Part shown: positions 23,733 to 32,405 of the stretch, in pieces | How positions within the stretch are numbered: the stretch's first letter is position 1 | Layout: each line of letters opens with the position of its first letter | Assembly: GCF_905232215.1 (NCBI RefSeq) | Contig: NZ_CAJNKE010000020.1 | Coordinates: 1 to 34,365 of the forward strand | DNA length: 34,365 bases | Source: Burkholderia sp. LMG 13014 | GTDB taxonomy: Bacteria; Pseudomonadota; Gammaproteobacteria; Burkholderiales; Burkholderiaceae | Direction of reading: 5' to 3' | The notes under the pieces: model-generated | Seen by the model: only the letters and a program-made list of their open reading frames with translations | Database searches by the model: none | Told to the model about the DNA's origin: nothing | Position numbers and translations under genes: made by a program

Positions 23733-24761
23733 ATGAAAGCACTGGCAAAGCTCGAACGCGGCCCCGGCCTCACGCTCACGCGCGTGAAGCGTCCGGAAGT
23801 CGGCCACAACGACGTGCTGATCAAGATCCGCCGCACGGCGATCTGCGGCACCGACATCCATATCTGGAAGTGGGACGACTGGGCGCAGAAGACGATTCCC
23901 GTGCCGATGCACGTCGGTCACGAATATGTCGGCGAGATCGTCGAGATGGGGCAGGAAGTGCGCGGCTTCGCGATCGGCGATCGCGTGTCCGGCGAAGGCC
24001 ACATCACGTGCGGCTTCTGCCGCAACTGTCGCGCGGGGCGCCGGCATCTGTGCCGCAACACGGTCGGCGTCGGCGTGAACCGCGAAGGCGCGTTCGCCGA
24101 GTATCTGGCGATTCCGGCGTTCAACGCGTTCAAGATTCCGCCCGAGATCTCCGACGATCTCGCGTCGATCTTCGATCCGTTCGGCAACGCGACGCACACT
24201 GCGCTGTCGTTCAACCTCGTCGGCGAAGACGTGCTGATCACCGGCGCGGGCCCGATCGGCATCATGGCCGTCGCGATTGCGAAGCACGTCGGCGCGCGCA
24301 ACGTCGTGATCACCGACATCAACGACTACCGGCTGGAACTCGCACGCAAGATGGGTGCGACGCGCGCCGTGAACGTCGCACGCGAGTCGCTGCGCGACGT
24401 GATGTCCGACCTGCACATGACCGAAGGTTTCGACGTCGGCCTCGAAATGTCGGGCGTGCCGAGCGCGTTCACGAGCATGCTCGAGGCGATGAACCACGGC
24501 GGCAAGGTTGCGCTGCTCGGCATTCCGCCCGCGCAGACGGCGATCGACTGGAACCAGGTGATCTTCAAGGGGCTCGAGATCAAGGGCATCTACGGTCGCG
24601 AGATGTTCGAGACCTGGTACAAGATGGTCGCGATGCTGCAGAGCGGCCTCGACCTGTCGCCGATCATCACGCATCGCTTTGCGGCCGACGATTACGAGAA
24701 GGGCTTCGCCGCGATGTTGTCTGGTGAAAGCGGCAAGGTGATTCTCGACTGGACGGCCTGA
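23733..24761 (+). CDS. tdh: L-threonine 3-dehydrogenase
   Basis: The 342-residue zinc-dependent medium-chain dehydrogenase oxidises L-threonine to 2-amino-3-ketobutyrate with NAD+. The catalytic zinc ligands are Cys38 (ICGTDIH) and His63-Glu64 (GHEYVGEI). Structural zinc cysteines are Cys93, Cys96, Cys99 and Cys107. The Rossmann motif is [27 protein letters not shown] lies 8 bases before the ATG at 23733. It is the second gene of the kbl-tdh operon, which ends at a clear terminator. Confidence 0.97.
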   Translation: MKALAKLERGPGLTLTRVKRPEVGHNDVLIKIRRTAICGTDIHIWKWDDWAQKTIPVPMHVGHEYVGEIVEMGQEVRGFAIGDRVSGEGHITCGFCRNCRAGRRHLCRNTVGVGVNREGAFAEYLAIPAFNAFKIPPEISDDLASIFDPFGNATHTALSFNLVGEDVLITGAGPIGIMAVAIAKHVGARNVVITDINDYRLELARKMGATRAVNVARESLRDVMSDLHMTEGFDVGLEMSGVPSAFTSMLEAMNHGGKVALLGIPPAQTAIDWNQVIFKGLEIKGIYGREMFETWYKMVAMLQSGLDLSPIITHRFAADDYEKGFAAMLSGESGKVILDWTA

Positions 24762-24769
24762 GTGCCGAA

Positions 24770-24808
24770 GGGGCGGTGCGGCGTGTTCGCCGCCTGCCCC
24801 GTTTTTGT
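24770..24808 (+). terminator. Rho-independent terminator of kbl-tdh
   Basis: GGGGCGGTGCGGCG (24770-24783) pairs with CGCCGCCTGCCCC around a short loop, followed by GTTTTTGTTTT. The stem and T-tract are typical. Confidence 0.85.
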
Positions 24809-24851
24809 TTTACGCCTGCGTTCGCGAGTCGAAATACGCGAATCCGGGCTC

Positions 24852-24871
24852 AAGGTGAGATTATTCGGGAG
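24852..24871 (-). repeat. Distal inverted iteron copy
   Basis: AAGGTGAGATTATTCGGGAG is the reverse complement of CTCCCGAATAATCTCACCTT, one or two mismatches from the origin iterons. It is 6.5 kb beyond the array and reads in the opposite direction. Confidence 0.75.
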
Positions 24872-24962
24872 CTGTGTTTGCACGCCGAATCGCGACGCGA
24901 TCGCACATCGGTGACCTGCAATCGCTCGTTCACTTCACCTGTCGACAGTCGCGTCGCTTCCC

Positions 24963-25018
24963 GCCATCCCGCCATCCCGCCATCCCGCCATCCTGCCATC
25001 CTGCCATCCTGCCATCCT
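24963..25018 (+). repeat. 8-base tandem repeat, 7 units
   Basis: Three units of GCCATCCC are followed by four of GCCATCCT, then a decayed unit. It is a simple-sequence repeat likely to vary in copy number by slippage. It is non-coding and lies 92 bases from the distal iteron. Confidence 0.9.
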
Positions 25019-25165
25019 GCCGTTCGGCACCTGCTCCCCTCTTCCGAGCACTTCCCTGTTGGTGTGCCGCGTGATCATTCGTTACGCAGCCCGTGCGATG
25101 CCGTGCCGACTCGCGGCATCAACCGTGAGCCTTCAAGCCGCGTTGCGACTCACTCATGCGCGAGG

Positions 25166-25191
25166 CGATCGACATCAATCGATGTTGATCG
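25166..25191. repeat. Near-palindrome CGATCGACATC / GATGTTGATCG
   Basis: Eleven-base arms with one mismatch around AATC, just after the stop of the 138-residue membrane protein gene. It could be a terminator stem or a binding site. No T-tract follows. Confidence 0.45.
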
Positions 25192-25203
25192 GTGCGCAGA
25201 CGG

Positions 25204-25620
25204 CTACTTGATCCGTTCACCGTTCAACCCCCGCGGGTCGAGCTGAAGACTCAACACGACGAGCCAGCGCTTCGGACACTGCGGCGCAACGTCGACCGGG
25301 TCGCCGTGCGCGCCGGGAGCGGTGACGAACCCGTGTTGCGCCGCGTATTGATACGCGCGCAACGCATCCGCCTGCAGCCAGAAGCTGACGAGCGCGCACG
25401 TCACGAAGCGGAACAGCAGCACCGTCGCGGCATCCGGTGCGAAACCGGCTATCACCAGCAGGTTTTCGAACGCGAACGCCAGCGCTTGCGCGACCGCGAT
25501 CGTGAGGATCGTCAGCTTCAACACCCCGCGCAGCCGCCGCGCCGCACGCAAGCGAGCCTGCCGGGTGGCGAACCGGGTGTGATCGTCGCCGCCTTCGCGC
25601 TTCGGCATATCGCGTTTCAT
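25204..25620 (-). CDS. Small inner-membrane protein, 138 aa
   Basis: A charged N-terminus (MKRDMPKREGGDDHTRFATRQARLRAARRLR) is followed by two hydrophobic stretches at about 33-60 (LKLTILTIAVAQALAFAFENLLVIAG) and 66-83 (TVLLFRFVTCALVSFWL), so it should span the membrane twice. No family was recognised. Its start overlaps the stop of the upstream GNAT gene by 4 bases (ATGA), indicating an operon and possibly a shared function. Confidence 0.75.
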   Translation of the reverse strand: MKRDMPKREGGDDHTRFATRQARLRAARRLRGVLKLTILTIAVAQALAFAFENLLVIAGFAPDAATVLLFRFVTCALVSFWLQADALRAYQYAAQHGFVTAPGAHGDPVDVAPQCPKRWLVVLSLQLDPRGLNGERIK

Positions 25621-26261
25621 GACGCCGCACCGACATGCCGCGCGACGTCGATCTGCGTCGTGTCACCGGTAACGGCAACGATGCGAGCGTCCGTGACACT
25701 GACGGATTTGCACAGGATCGTGCTGTCGTAGTTGTGCTCCGGAAAGCGCATCACGTCGACCGGTTGAAATCCTTCGCGGCGATAGAAATCGATGAGCCGG
25801 ATCGCCGCGTATGGCGCGTCGAGTGCGAGGTGCGTTGCGCCGCGCGCGGCGGCTCGCCGTTGCGCGAACGCGAGCAGCGCACGGCCGATACCGCGATCCT
25901 GCCAGACAGGATCGACCGCCAGTTGGCCGAGCGTCGCGACGTGCCGGCTGCGGTACGGATCGCAGCGGGAATCGGGATCGTGCGAGCGCATCGTCATCGT
26001 CGCGACCAGGTGCGCATTGCCGAGCGCGACGAAGCATTCGCCGGTGAGCACGCGTTCGCGCGTCGCCGAGGCCGGCTGATCGACGCACGGGCAGTTGAAA
26101 CCCAACGCGCCGAGCGGTGCGAAGGCGCGATGCAGCAGCGCGGTCAACGTGTCGTACGAGTCGTTGCGCGGGTCGAAGCGCCGCACGACGACGCGGCCAT
26201 CGAGCCGCTTGGCATAAGCCGCATAGGCACGCGCGGGGCGCGCGGTTTCCGGTCGCTGCAT
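25617..26261 (-). CDS. GNAT-family N-acetyltransferase
   Basis: The 214-residue protein has the acetyl-CoA-binding motif A LGQLAVDPVWQDRGIGRALLAFA (Q121-x-x-G-x-G) followed by the IRLIDFYRREGFQPV segment typical of GNAT enzymes. AAAGGA lies 6 bases before the ATG at 26261. The acceptor is unknown. An N-terminal region of about 60 residues with a Cys-Pro-Cys (FNCPC) is unusual. It is divergent from the TetR gene and overlaps the membrane-protein gene downstream. Confidence 0.85.
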   Translation of the reverse strand: MQRPETARPARAYAAYAKRLDGRVVVRRFDPRNDSYDTLTALLHRAFAPLGALGFNCPCVDQPASATRERVLTGECFVALGNAHLVATMTMRSHDPDSRCDPYRSRHVATLGQLAVDPVWQDRGIGRALLAFAQRRAAARGATHLALDAPYAAIRLIDFYRREGFQPVDVMRFPEHNYDSTILCKSVSVTDARIVAVTGDTTQIDVARHVGAAS

Positions 26262-26418
26262 GATGTCCTTTCGCCCAGACAGGGTGACCGAAGTGTAGTG
26301 AGCGTCGTGCGTTCGCTTCAAGAAAAAATGTCGTAAACGCGGCGGGCTGCGTCGCGCGGCCAGGCCGCGATTCAGCCCTCTCGCCGACAGGGCTTTTTCA
26401 CATGGGTGTTGACGATGG

Positions 26419-26432
26419 AGAACGATCGTTCT
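26419..26432. promoter_or_regulatory. TetR operator-like palindrome
   Basis: AGAACGATCGTTCT is a perfect 14-base palindrome 12 bases before the TetR start. It fits the operators of TetR repressors that control themselves. Confidence 0.65.
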
Positions 26433-26443
26433 ACCGTAAACCC

Positions 26444-27049
26444 ATGAACACACCTCACGACCCCTCCGGCGAACCGGGCGTTCGCGACCGGCTGCTCGAT
26501 GCGGCCGAAGCGCTGATCTATTCAGGCGGCATCCATGCGACCGGCGTCGATGCGATCGTCAAGCGATCCGGCGCGGCACGAAAGAGCTTTTATTCGCATT
26601 TCGAATCGAAAGAGGCGCTGGTGGTGGCCGCGCTCGAACGTCGCGACGAGCGCTGGATGCGCTGGTTCGTCGATGCGACGCTGGCGCGCGGCCAGGCGCC
26701 GCGCGTGCAGTTGCTCGGCATGTTCGACGTGCTGCGCGACTGGTTCGGGCAGCCCGATTTTCATGGCTGCGCGTTCCTGAACGCGTCGGGCGAGATTGCC
26801 GATGCCGACGATCCCGTGCGCGTCGTCGCGCGTGAGCACAAGGCACGCCTGCTGGCATTCGTGCGCGAGCGCTTCGATGCGTATGCCGACGAAACGGGAA
26901 TCGAGCGCCGCGGGCTCGCGCGCCTGGCGCGCCAGTGGCTCGTGCTGATCGACGGCGCGATCGGCGTGGCGCTCGTGACCGGCGATGCAAGCGCCGCGCG
27001 CGATGCGCGCGCAACGGCCGAACTGCTGCTCGACGCGGTATCGCGGTAG
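26444..27049 (+). CDS. TetR-family transcriptional regulator
   Basis: The 201-residue protein has an N-terminal TetR helix-turn-helix (RDRLLDAAEALIYSGGIHATGVDAIVKRSGAARKSFYSHFESKEALVVAAL, about 12-60) and a C-terminal ligand-binding domain. The ATG at 26444 follows a perfect palindrome that is probably its operator; an upstream start at 26402 would include the operator in the gene and is rejected. The DUF1348 gene follows after 63 bases and is its likely target. Confidence 0.9.
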   Translation: MNTPHDPSGEPGVRDRLLDAAEALIYSGGIHATGVDAIVKRSGAARKSFYSHFESKEALVVAALERRDERWMRWFVDATLARGQAPRVQLLGMFDVLRDWFGQPDFHGCAFLNASGEIADADDPVRVVAREHKARLLAFVRERFDAYADETGIERRGLARLARQWLVLIDGAIGVALVTGDASAARDARATAELLLDAVSR

Positions 27050-27112
27050 TCGAAGCAGCGATTCCGAACCGGCCGCGGGCGTCCGCGGCCAGAACCTCAA
27101 CAGGAGCACCCC

Positions 27113-27592
27113 ATGTCCGCTTCCCCCGAAGTCCGTCCGCCCGTTCCGCCCTTCACGCTCGAAACGGCACGCCAGAAGGTGCGTGCCGCCGAGGACGGGT
27201 GGAACACGCGCGACCCGCAGCGCGTGTCGCTCGCCTATACGCCGCAAAGCCGATGGCGCAACCGTGCGGAATTCGTGACCGGCCGCGACGAGATCGTCGG
27301 GCTGCTGCAGCGCAAGTGGACGCGCGAGCTCGACTACCGGCTGATCAAGGAGCTGTGGGCGTTCGACGGCAATCGCATTGCGGTGCGCTTCGCATACGAA
27401 TGGCACGACGACGCCGGCAACTGGTTCCGTTCGTACGGTAACGAAAACTGGGAGTTCGACGAAAACGGCCTGATGGCGCATCGCCACGCGAGCATCAACG
27501 ACCTGCCGATTCGCGAGCAGGATCGTCTCTATCACTGGCCGCTTGGCCGTCGTCCGGACGATCATCCGGGGCTGTCCGATCTCGGGCTGTGA
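27113..27592 (+). CDS. DUF1348 / NTF2-like (SnoaL-type) protein
   Basis: The 159-residue protein matches the DUF1348 family of NTF2-like folds. The pattern [30 protein letters not shown], then [35 protein letters not shown]-like residues and [17 protein letters not shown] at the end are characteristic. These proteins form a cone-shaped pocket, but their reaction is generally unknown. CAGGAG lies 6 bases before the ATG at 27113. It is probably co-transcribed with the TetR gene. Confidence 0.92.
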   Translation: MSASPEVRPPVPPFTLETARQKVRAAEDGWNTRDPQRVSLAYTPQSRWRNRAEFVTGRDEIVGLLQRKWTRELDYRLIKELWAFDGNRIAVRFAYEWHDDAGNWFRSYGNENWEFDENGLMAHRHASINDLPIREQDRLYHWPLGRRPDDHPGLSDLGL

Positions 27593-27640
27593 CGGGCGCG
27601 TCGACTCGACGGATCGGCGCATGCATCACCGGGTCTCAAC

Positions 27641-27688
27641 GGTGAGGAAATTCGGGAGTTGATGCGCTGAAGGTGAGATTTTTCGGGA
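27641..27688 (-). repeat. Two distal inverted iteron copies
   Basis: GGTGAGGAAATTCGGGAG at 27641-27658 and AAGGTGAGATTTTTCGGGA at 27670-27688 are reverse complements of the origin iteron, spaced about 29 bases. They are 9.3 kb beyond the main array and in the opposite direction. Confidence 0.78.
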
Positions 27689-27777
27689 CGAGGTGAAATG
27701 TCGCGTCGGACTGTGTGCTGCAAGCCGTTCGACGCGGCATCGTCCCGGGCAAAGCGGACAGGTCGCACACGTTGCCA

Positions 27778-28037
27778 GCGTGTGATGCACGTATCGACAT
27801 GCAACGGTGTGCTTCACCGCGTGATGCCTCTCACCGATCGCACAGGGTTGGCAGTGGATTGGCGATCGGTGTGCACGCGCGTGATGTGCAACTCACCGAT
27901 CGCGTTCGTGTCGACACCGGAGCGTGCGAACCGTGCGCATTGCGGCGTGACGTTGCTCACCGCTCGACTTCATCGCGCACGAATCGGAATCCCTACGAGT
28001 GCGCAAACGCATTGCGTGTTGCTCACCGCACGCGATT
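27778..28037 (+). repeat. Degenerate repeat, period 62-66 bases
   Basis: CTCACCG recurs at 27830, 27892, 27956 and 28022, each time preceded within a few bases by GCGTGA/GCGTGT and followed by an ATCGC/CTCG/CACGC element. Intervals are 62, 64 and 66 bases. A weaker TTCACCG lies at 27813. The core CTCACC is also the core of the iterons. GCGATCGGTG (27862-27871) is an inverted copy of the element between units. Confidence 0.55.
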
Positions 28038-28082
28038 CCCGCAGTCGCTGCCCGACGCGTGCGATCGCGCCGGGCGTGATCG

Positions 28083-29168
28083 TCAGCCCGCGATCCGCGC
28101 GGCGATCGCCTCGCCCACTTCCTGCGTGCCCGCGTTGCCGCCGAGATCGCGCGTATGCGGCCCCGTGCGCAGCACGTCCTCGATCGCGGCGACGATCGCA
28201 TCGTGCGCTTCGCGTTCGCGGCCCGCGCCGTTGCCGAGGAAGTCGAGCATCAGGGCCGCCGACCAGATCATCGCGACCGGATTCGCGATGGACTGCCCCG
28301 CGATGTCGGGCGCGGAACCGTGCACGGGTTCGAACAGCGACGGAAACTTGCGGTCGGGGTTCAGGTTCGCCGACGGTGCGATACCGATCGTGCCGGTACA
28401 GGCCGGCCCGAGATCCGACAGGATGTCGCCGAACAGGTTCGACGCAACGACGACGTCGAAGCGGTCCGGCTGCAGCACGAAGCGTGCACACAGGATGTCG
28501 ATGTGCTGCTTGTCGACGGCGATGTCGGGATAGCGTTCGGCCATCTCGGCCGTGCGAGCGTCCCACCACGGCATGCTGATCGCGATGCCGTTGCTTTTCG
28601 TCGCGACGGTGAGGCGCTTCGCGCGCCGCTGCGCGAGTTCGAACGCGAATTTCAGCACGCGCTCGGTGCCGTGACGCGTGAAGATCGACTGCTGCATCAC
28701 GATCTCGCGATCGGTGCCTTCGAACATCGTGCCGCCGACCGACGAATACTCGCCCTCGGTGTTCTCGCGCACGATCATGAAATCGATGTCGCCCGCGCGG
28801 CGGCCGGCGAGCGGCGACGGCACGCCGTCGAACAGGCGCGCGGGCCGCAGGTTGATGTACTGGTCGAACTCGCGGCGGAATTTCAGCAGCGAGCCCCACA
28901 GCGAAATGTGATTGGGCACGGTCGCGGGCCAGCCGACCGCGCCGAACAGGATCGCGTCCATGCCCGACAACTGCGCCTTCCAGTCGTCGGGCATCATCTT
29001 GCCGTGCTGCACGTAGTAGTCACAGCTCGCCCAGTCGATCTCGACGAAGTCGAAGCGCACGCCGAAGCGTGCGGTCACGGCATCGAGCGCGCGCAGGCCC
29101 TCGGGCATCACTTCACGGCCGATGCCGTCCCCGGGAATGACGGCGATCCGGTAAGTCCTGTCGTTCAT
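28083..29168 (-). CDS. Tartrate / D-malate dehydrogenase (decarboxylating)
   Basis: The 361-residue member of the isopropylmalate/isocitrate dehydrogenase family most resembles the tartrate dehydrogenase/D-malate dehydrogenase branch (TtuC/DmlA). Diagnostic segments are YRIAVIPGDGIGREVMPEGLRAL, FVEIDWASCDYYVQHGKMMPDDW, GAVGWPATVPNHISLWGSLLKFRREFDQYINLRP and NLFGDILSDLGPACTGTIGIAPSANLNP. It needs NAD+ and Mn2+/Mg2+ and converts D-malate to pyruvate and CO2, or oxidises tartrate. GGAGGAG precedes the ATG at 29168. It is divergent from a LysR gene that probably controls it. Confidence 0.93.
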   Translation of the reverse strand: MNDRTYRIAVIPGDGIGREVMPEGLRALDAVTARFGVRFDFVEIDWASCDYYVQHGKMMPDDWKAQLSGMDAILFGAVGWPATVPNHISLWGSLLKFRREFDQYINLRPARLFDGVPSPLAGRRAGDIDFMIVRENTEGEYSSVGGTMFEGTDREIVMQQSIFTRHGTERVLKFAFELAQRRAKRLTVATKSNGIAISMPWWDARTAEMAERYPDIAVDKQHIDILCARFVLQPDRFDVVVASNLFGDILSDLGPACTGTIGIAPSANLNPDRKFPSLFEPVHGSAPDIAGQSIANPVAMIWSAALMLDFLGNGAGREREAHDAIVAAIEDVLRTGPHTRDLGGNAGTQEVGEAIAARIAG

Positions 29169-29295
29169 GCGAGTGCTCCTCCTTCATCGTGGGTCGGGCC
29201 GCTGCCGGGGTGACGCGCAGCGGATCATGGCGCCATTCTATTTATTTCCATCCGGATTAAAATCGCGCGAAAGGTTAATCGACTTTCCACGAATC
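29169..29295. promoter_or_regulatory. Divergent control region, GATTAA-N14-TTAATC repeat
   Basis: This spacer between the dehydrogenase and the LysR gene has arms at 29255-29260 and 29275-29280. It is AT-rich and the likely binding site of the LysR protein. Confidence 0.5.
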
Positions 29296-30219
29296 GTGAA
29301 TAAATCGCCGAATCTCGACGACCTGCGCGTGTTCAGCCTGGTCGTCCGCCTGACCAGCTTCAGCGCGGCCGCCGAGCAGCTCGCGGTATCGCCCGCGTAT
29401 GTCAGCAAGCGCATCGCGTTGCTCGAGGCGCAGCTCGGCACGCGCCTGCTGCATCGCTCGACGCGCCGCGTGACGGTCACGGAAGCCGGCGAACGCGTGT
29501 ACGCGCGCGCCGAGAAGATCCTCGACGACGTCGATCATCTCGTCGAGGACGTGTCGACTACGCGCACGGTGCCGCGCGGCACGCTGCGCATTTCGAGCAG
29601 CTTCGGCTTCGGCCGGCACATCGTCGCGCCGGCGCTGCTCGACTTCACCGCGCGCTATCCGCAGCTGAACGTGCGGCTCGATCTGTTCGACCGGCTCGTC
29701 GATGTCGCGGGCGAAGGCTATGACCTCGACGTGCGCATCGGCGACGAGATCGCCGATCACCTGATCGCGCGCCGCCTCGCCGCGAACTACCGCGTGCTGT
29801 GTGCATCGCCCGACTATCTCGCCCGGCGCGGGTCACCGCGCTCGCTTGCGGATCTCGCGTCGCACGACTGTCTTGCCATCAAGGAGCGCGATCACCCGTT
29901 CGGCGTGTGGCGGCTGAACGTGCGCGGCGAAACGGCAACGGTGAAGGTTGGCGGGACGCTGTCGACGAACCATGGCGAGGTGGCCGTGCAATGGGCGCTG
30001 GCCGGGCGCGGCATCGTGTTGCGCTCGATCTGGGAAGCCGGGCCGCTGATCGAACGCGGCGTGCTGTGTCGTGTGCTGCCGGACGCCATCCAGCCCGCGA
30101 ACATCTGGGCCGTGTATCCGGAACGCGTCGCGGCGTCGGCGAAAGTGCGCGTATGCGTGGATTTTCTGGCGGAGACGCTGGCCGGCTTGAATGCCGCAGC
30201 GGGTGACGAGATAGCCTGA
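29296..30219 (+). CDS. LysR-family transcriptional regulator
   Basis: The 307-residue protein starts at GTG 29296 (MNKSPNLDDLRVFSLVVRLTSF); the open frame before it has no LysR residues. An N-terminal winged HTH (about 5-65, FSAAAEQLAVSPAYVSKRIALLEAQLGTRLLHRSTRRVTVTEAG) and a substrate-binding domain (about 90-300) are clear. It is divergent from the D-malate/tartrate dehydrogenase gene, the usual arrangement for its activator (DmlR-like). The ribosome binding site is weak. Confidence 0.93.
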   Translation: MNKSPNLDDLRVFSLVVRLTSFSAAAEQLAVSPAYVSKRIALLEAQLGTRLLHRSTRRVTVTEAGERVYARAEKILDDVDHLVEDVSTTRTVPRGTLRISSSFGFGRHIVAPALLDFTARYPQLNVRLDLFDRLVDVAGEGYDLDVRIGDEIADHLIARRLAANYRVLCASPDYLARRGSPRSLADLASHDCLAIKERDHPFGVWRLNVRGETATVKVGGTLSTNHGEVAVQWALAGRGIVLRSIWEAGPLIERGVLCRVLPDAIQPANIWAVYPERVAASAKVRVCVDFLAETLAGLNAAAGDEIA

Positions 30220-30227
30220 AATCGGCG

Positions 30228-30247
30228 AAAGGTGAGATTTTACGGGG
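30228..30247 (-). repeat. Distal inverted iteron copy
   Basis: AAAGGTGAGATTTTACGGGG is the reverse complement of an iteron with one or two changes (CCCCGTAAAATCTCACC). It starts 9 bases after the LysR stop, 11.8 kb beyond the array, in the opposite direction. Confidence 0.7.
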
Positions 30248-30379
30248 GCATGTGCCGGACATCGGCGGGCCCCCGTTTCCGGCTCGCCACAGCGTCGCGA
30301 GCCGGTGGCGTTCAGCCGGCACCGACGCATCGGCGGCCGCGATGTGTCGGGCCGGCCGGCGATGGTGCCCGCACGCGGC

Positions 30380-31327
30380 TTACGCCGCTTTCGCCGCACC
30401 CATAGCGTCAAGCATCAGGTCGAGATTCTGCACGGCCGCACCGGATGCCCCTTTGCCGAGATTGTCGAACACGGCTGACAGCAGCACCTGGCCGTGTTCG
30501 GCATTGACGAACACGCCGAGCCGCAGGTCGTTGGTGCCGTTCAGCGCTTGCGGATCGAGATGCGTGATCGCTTGCGTTTCCGCGAGCGGCGTGACGTGGA
30601 CGTGACGCGCGCCGGCGTAATGGTGCGCGAGACACGCATGCAGTTGCTCACCGGTCACGCCGGCCGGGAGCAGGCGCAATTCGATCGGTATGGTGAGCAC
30701 GATGCCTTGCCGATAAGCACCGTACGCCGGCACGAACAACGGGCGGTGCGCCAGACCGGCGTGCAGCTGGATCTCGGGCGCATGCTTGTGCGCGAGTGCG
30801 AGGCCGTAGACCTGCAGCGGCTTCGCGTGCGAAGCGCCGTCCGATTCGAAGGCGTCGACGGCCGCCCGCCCGCCGCCCGAGTACCCGGAGACGGCATGGA
30901 TGCTCACCGGGTAGTCGCGCGGCAGCAGGCCGGCCCGCTGCAAGGGCCGCAGCAGCGCGATCGCGCCGGTCGGGTAGCAGCCCGGATTGGTGACGCGCCG
31001 CGCATGTGCAATCGCCTGCGCGTGCCCGTCGGCCATCTCGGGAAAGCCGTAGACCCAATCCGGCTGCGTGCGATGGGCCGAACTCGCGTCGATCACGCGC
31101 ACCGCCGGATTGCGGATGAAGCCGACCGCTTCGCGCGCGGCCGCGTCGGGCAGGCACAGGATCGCGATGTCGGCTGCGTTGATCGCTTCGGCGCGCCGCA
31201 CGGGATCCTTGCGTTCGGCGTCCGGCAGCGTGACGAGCCGCAAGTCGGTACGCCCGTGCAGGCGCGCGTGGATCTGCAATCCGGTCGTGCCTTGATCGCC
31301 GTCGATGTAGACAGTCGGGTCGCTCAT
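30380..31327 (-). CDS. argC: N-acetyl-gamma-glutamyl-phosphate reductase (short form)
   Basis: The 315-residue protein belongs to the shorter ArgC type: an N-terminal Rossmann segment ([18 protein letters not shown]) and the active-site Cys in [20 protein letters not shown] and [19 protein letters not shown]-like motifs are also present. It reduces N-acetylglutamyl phosphate to the semialdehyde in arginine synthesis. The start is ATG 31327, with AAGGAG about 10 bases upstream. It is alone, divergent from a LysR gene rather than with other arg genes. Confidence 0.93.
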   Translation of the reverse strand: MSDPTVYIDGDQGTTGLQIHARLHGRTDLRLVTLPDAERKDPVRRAEAINAADIAILCLPDAAAREAVGFIRNPAVRVIDASSAHRTQPDWVYGFPEMADGHAQAIAHARRVTNPGCYPTGAIALLRPLQRAGLLPRDYPVSIHAVSGYSGGGRAAVDAFESDGASHAKPLQVYGLALAHKHAPEIQLHAGLAHRPLFVPAYGAYRQGIVLTIPIELRLLPAGVTGEQLHACLAHHYAGARHVHVTPLAETQAITHLDPQALNGTNDLRLGVFVNAEHGQVLLSAVFDNLGKGASGAAVQNLDLMLDAMGAAKAA

Positions 31328-31447
31328 GATGGTCGCACTCCTTGCGTTCGGTCGGCGGTAAAACCGTATCGTCCATCGAACGCCTAGAATAGGAAAAGTT
31401 GAATTTACTGACTGCCAGATTCAGCTTTACTGAACGAAGGGGGAAGG
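31328..31447. promoter_or_regulatory. Divergent argC / LysR control region
   Basis: The spacer contains two related elements, TTGAATTTACTGA near 31399 and TTCAGCTTTACTGAA near 31422. They look like half-sites for the LysR regulator. Confidence 0.45.
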
Positions 31448-32332
31448 ATGCGGGAGATCAGCCTGGACCGCCTGCGCACGCTGGTCGCAATCGCGGACCA
31501 CGGGTCATTCGTCGCCGCGGCGCAGCTGCTTCATCTCGCGCCGCCGACCGTCAGTCTTCACATTGCCGAACTGGAAAGCCGCGTCGGCGCGCCGTTGCTG
31601 TCCCGCACGCGTGGAAACGTGCGGCCGTCGCCGATCGGTGAAGTGCTGGTGGAGCGCGCGCGCCGCCTGCTGGCGGAGGTCGAATCCACGCTGGACGATG
31701 TGCAGCGACAGGTGCAGGGGCTGACCGGACGGGTACGTCTCGGCGCGTCGACCGGGGCGATCGCGCACCTGTTGCCGCAGGCGGTGGCCCGGTTGCGCGA
31801 GCAGCATCCGGACATCGATGTCCAGATCGCAGTGCTCACGTCGCACGACACGCTGGCGCGCATTGCGCAGGGCACGCTCGATGTCGGGTTGGTGGCGCTG
31901 CCGCAGACGGCGGTCGCGGGGCTGTCGATCCGCGCGTGGCGGCGCGATCCGGTGATGGCGTTTCTGCCGGCGGACTGGCCGCTTCCGGCCCGCGTGACAG
32001 CCGGCTACCTGGCCGCCCGCCCGCTGATTCTCAACGATGCGACCACGCGGCTGTCGCGGCTCACGACGGAATGGTTCGCGCTCGGCGGCCATCGGCCCGA
32101 GCCGCGGATCGAACTCAACTACAACGATGCGATCAAGAGCCTGGTCGCGGCGGGTTACGGCGCGACGCTGCTGCCGCACGAGGGCGGTGCCCCGCTACCC
32201 GATGCACGCATCGTCATGCGGCCGTTGCGTCCGGCGTTGTGGCGGGAACTGGGGATTGCCCATCGGGCGGGACCGGTCGAGCGTGCGACGCAGCACGTGC
32301 TCGACGCGTTGTGGGCGCTGAAGGCGCGATAG
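31448..32332 (+). CDS. LysR-family transcriptional regulator
   Basis: This 294-residue LysR protein has its HTH at about 5-63 (LDRLRTLVAIADHGSFVAAAQLLHLAPPTVSLHIAELESRVGAPLLSR) and an effector domain at about 90-290. AAGG precedes the ATG at 31448. It is divergent from argC and so is the obvious candidate regulator of it. The effector is not known. Confidence 0.92.
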   Translation: MREISLDRLRTLVAIADHGSFVAAAQLLHLAPPTVSLHIAELESRVGAPLLSRTRGNVRPSPIGEVLVERARRLLAEVESTLDDVQRQVQGLTGRVRLGASTGAIAHLLPQAVARLREQHPDIDVQIAVLTSHDTLARIAQGTLDVGLVALPQTAVAGLSIRAWRRDPVMAFLPADWPLPARVTAGYLAARPLILNDATTRLSRLTTEWFALGGHRPEPRIELNYNDAIKSLVAAGYGATLLPHEGGAPLPDARIVMRPLRPALWRELGIAHRAGPVERATQHVLDALWALKAR

Positions 32333-32405
32333 CGCGTGGAACGATGCGGGATAGCCGGTGCGGCGGTTCGTGCCGGGCGCACCGGCGCATCCGCCGCGCG
32401 CCGTT

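Larger units (their letters stand above)
24762..25203. other. Gene-free spacer after tdh
   Basis: About 440 bases between the convergent tdh and small membrane-protein genes hold the tdh terminator, an inverted iteron copy, an 8-base tandem repeat and a near-palindrome (each listed). Open frames across the spacer are repeat-derived and have no family resemblance. Confidence 0.6.
27593..28082. other. Gene-free spacer with iterons and a periodic repeat
   Basis: About 490 bases between the convergent DUF1348 and dehydrogenase genes contain two inverted iteron copies and a degenerate repeat of about 64 bases (listed). Open frames here run into the antisense of the dehydrogenase and are not genes. 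Confidence 0.6.

Noticed and set aside
24776-25246. Plus-strand open frame with HPAIPPS/HPAILPS repeats
   Set aside because: The peptide repeats come from the 8-base tandem repeat. There is no ribosome binding site or family.
27698-28579. Plus-strand open frame after the DUF1348 gene
   Set aside because: Its second half is antisense to the dehydrogenase and its first half is the repeat spacer.
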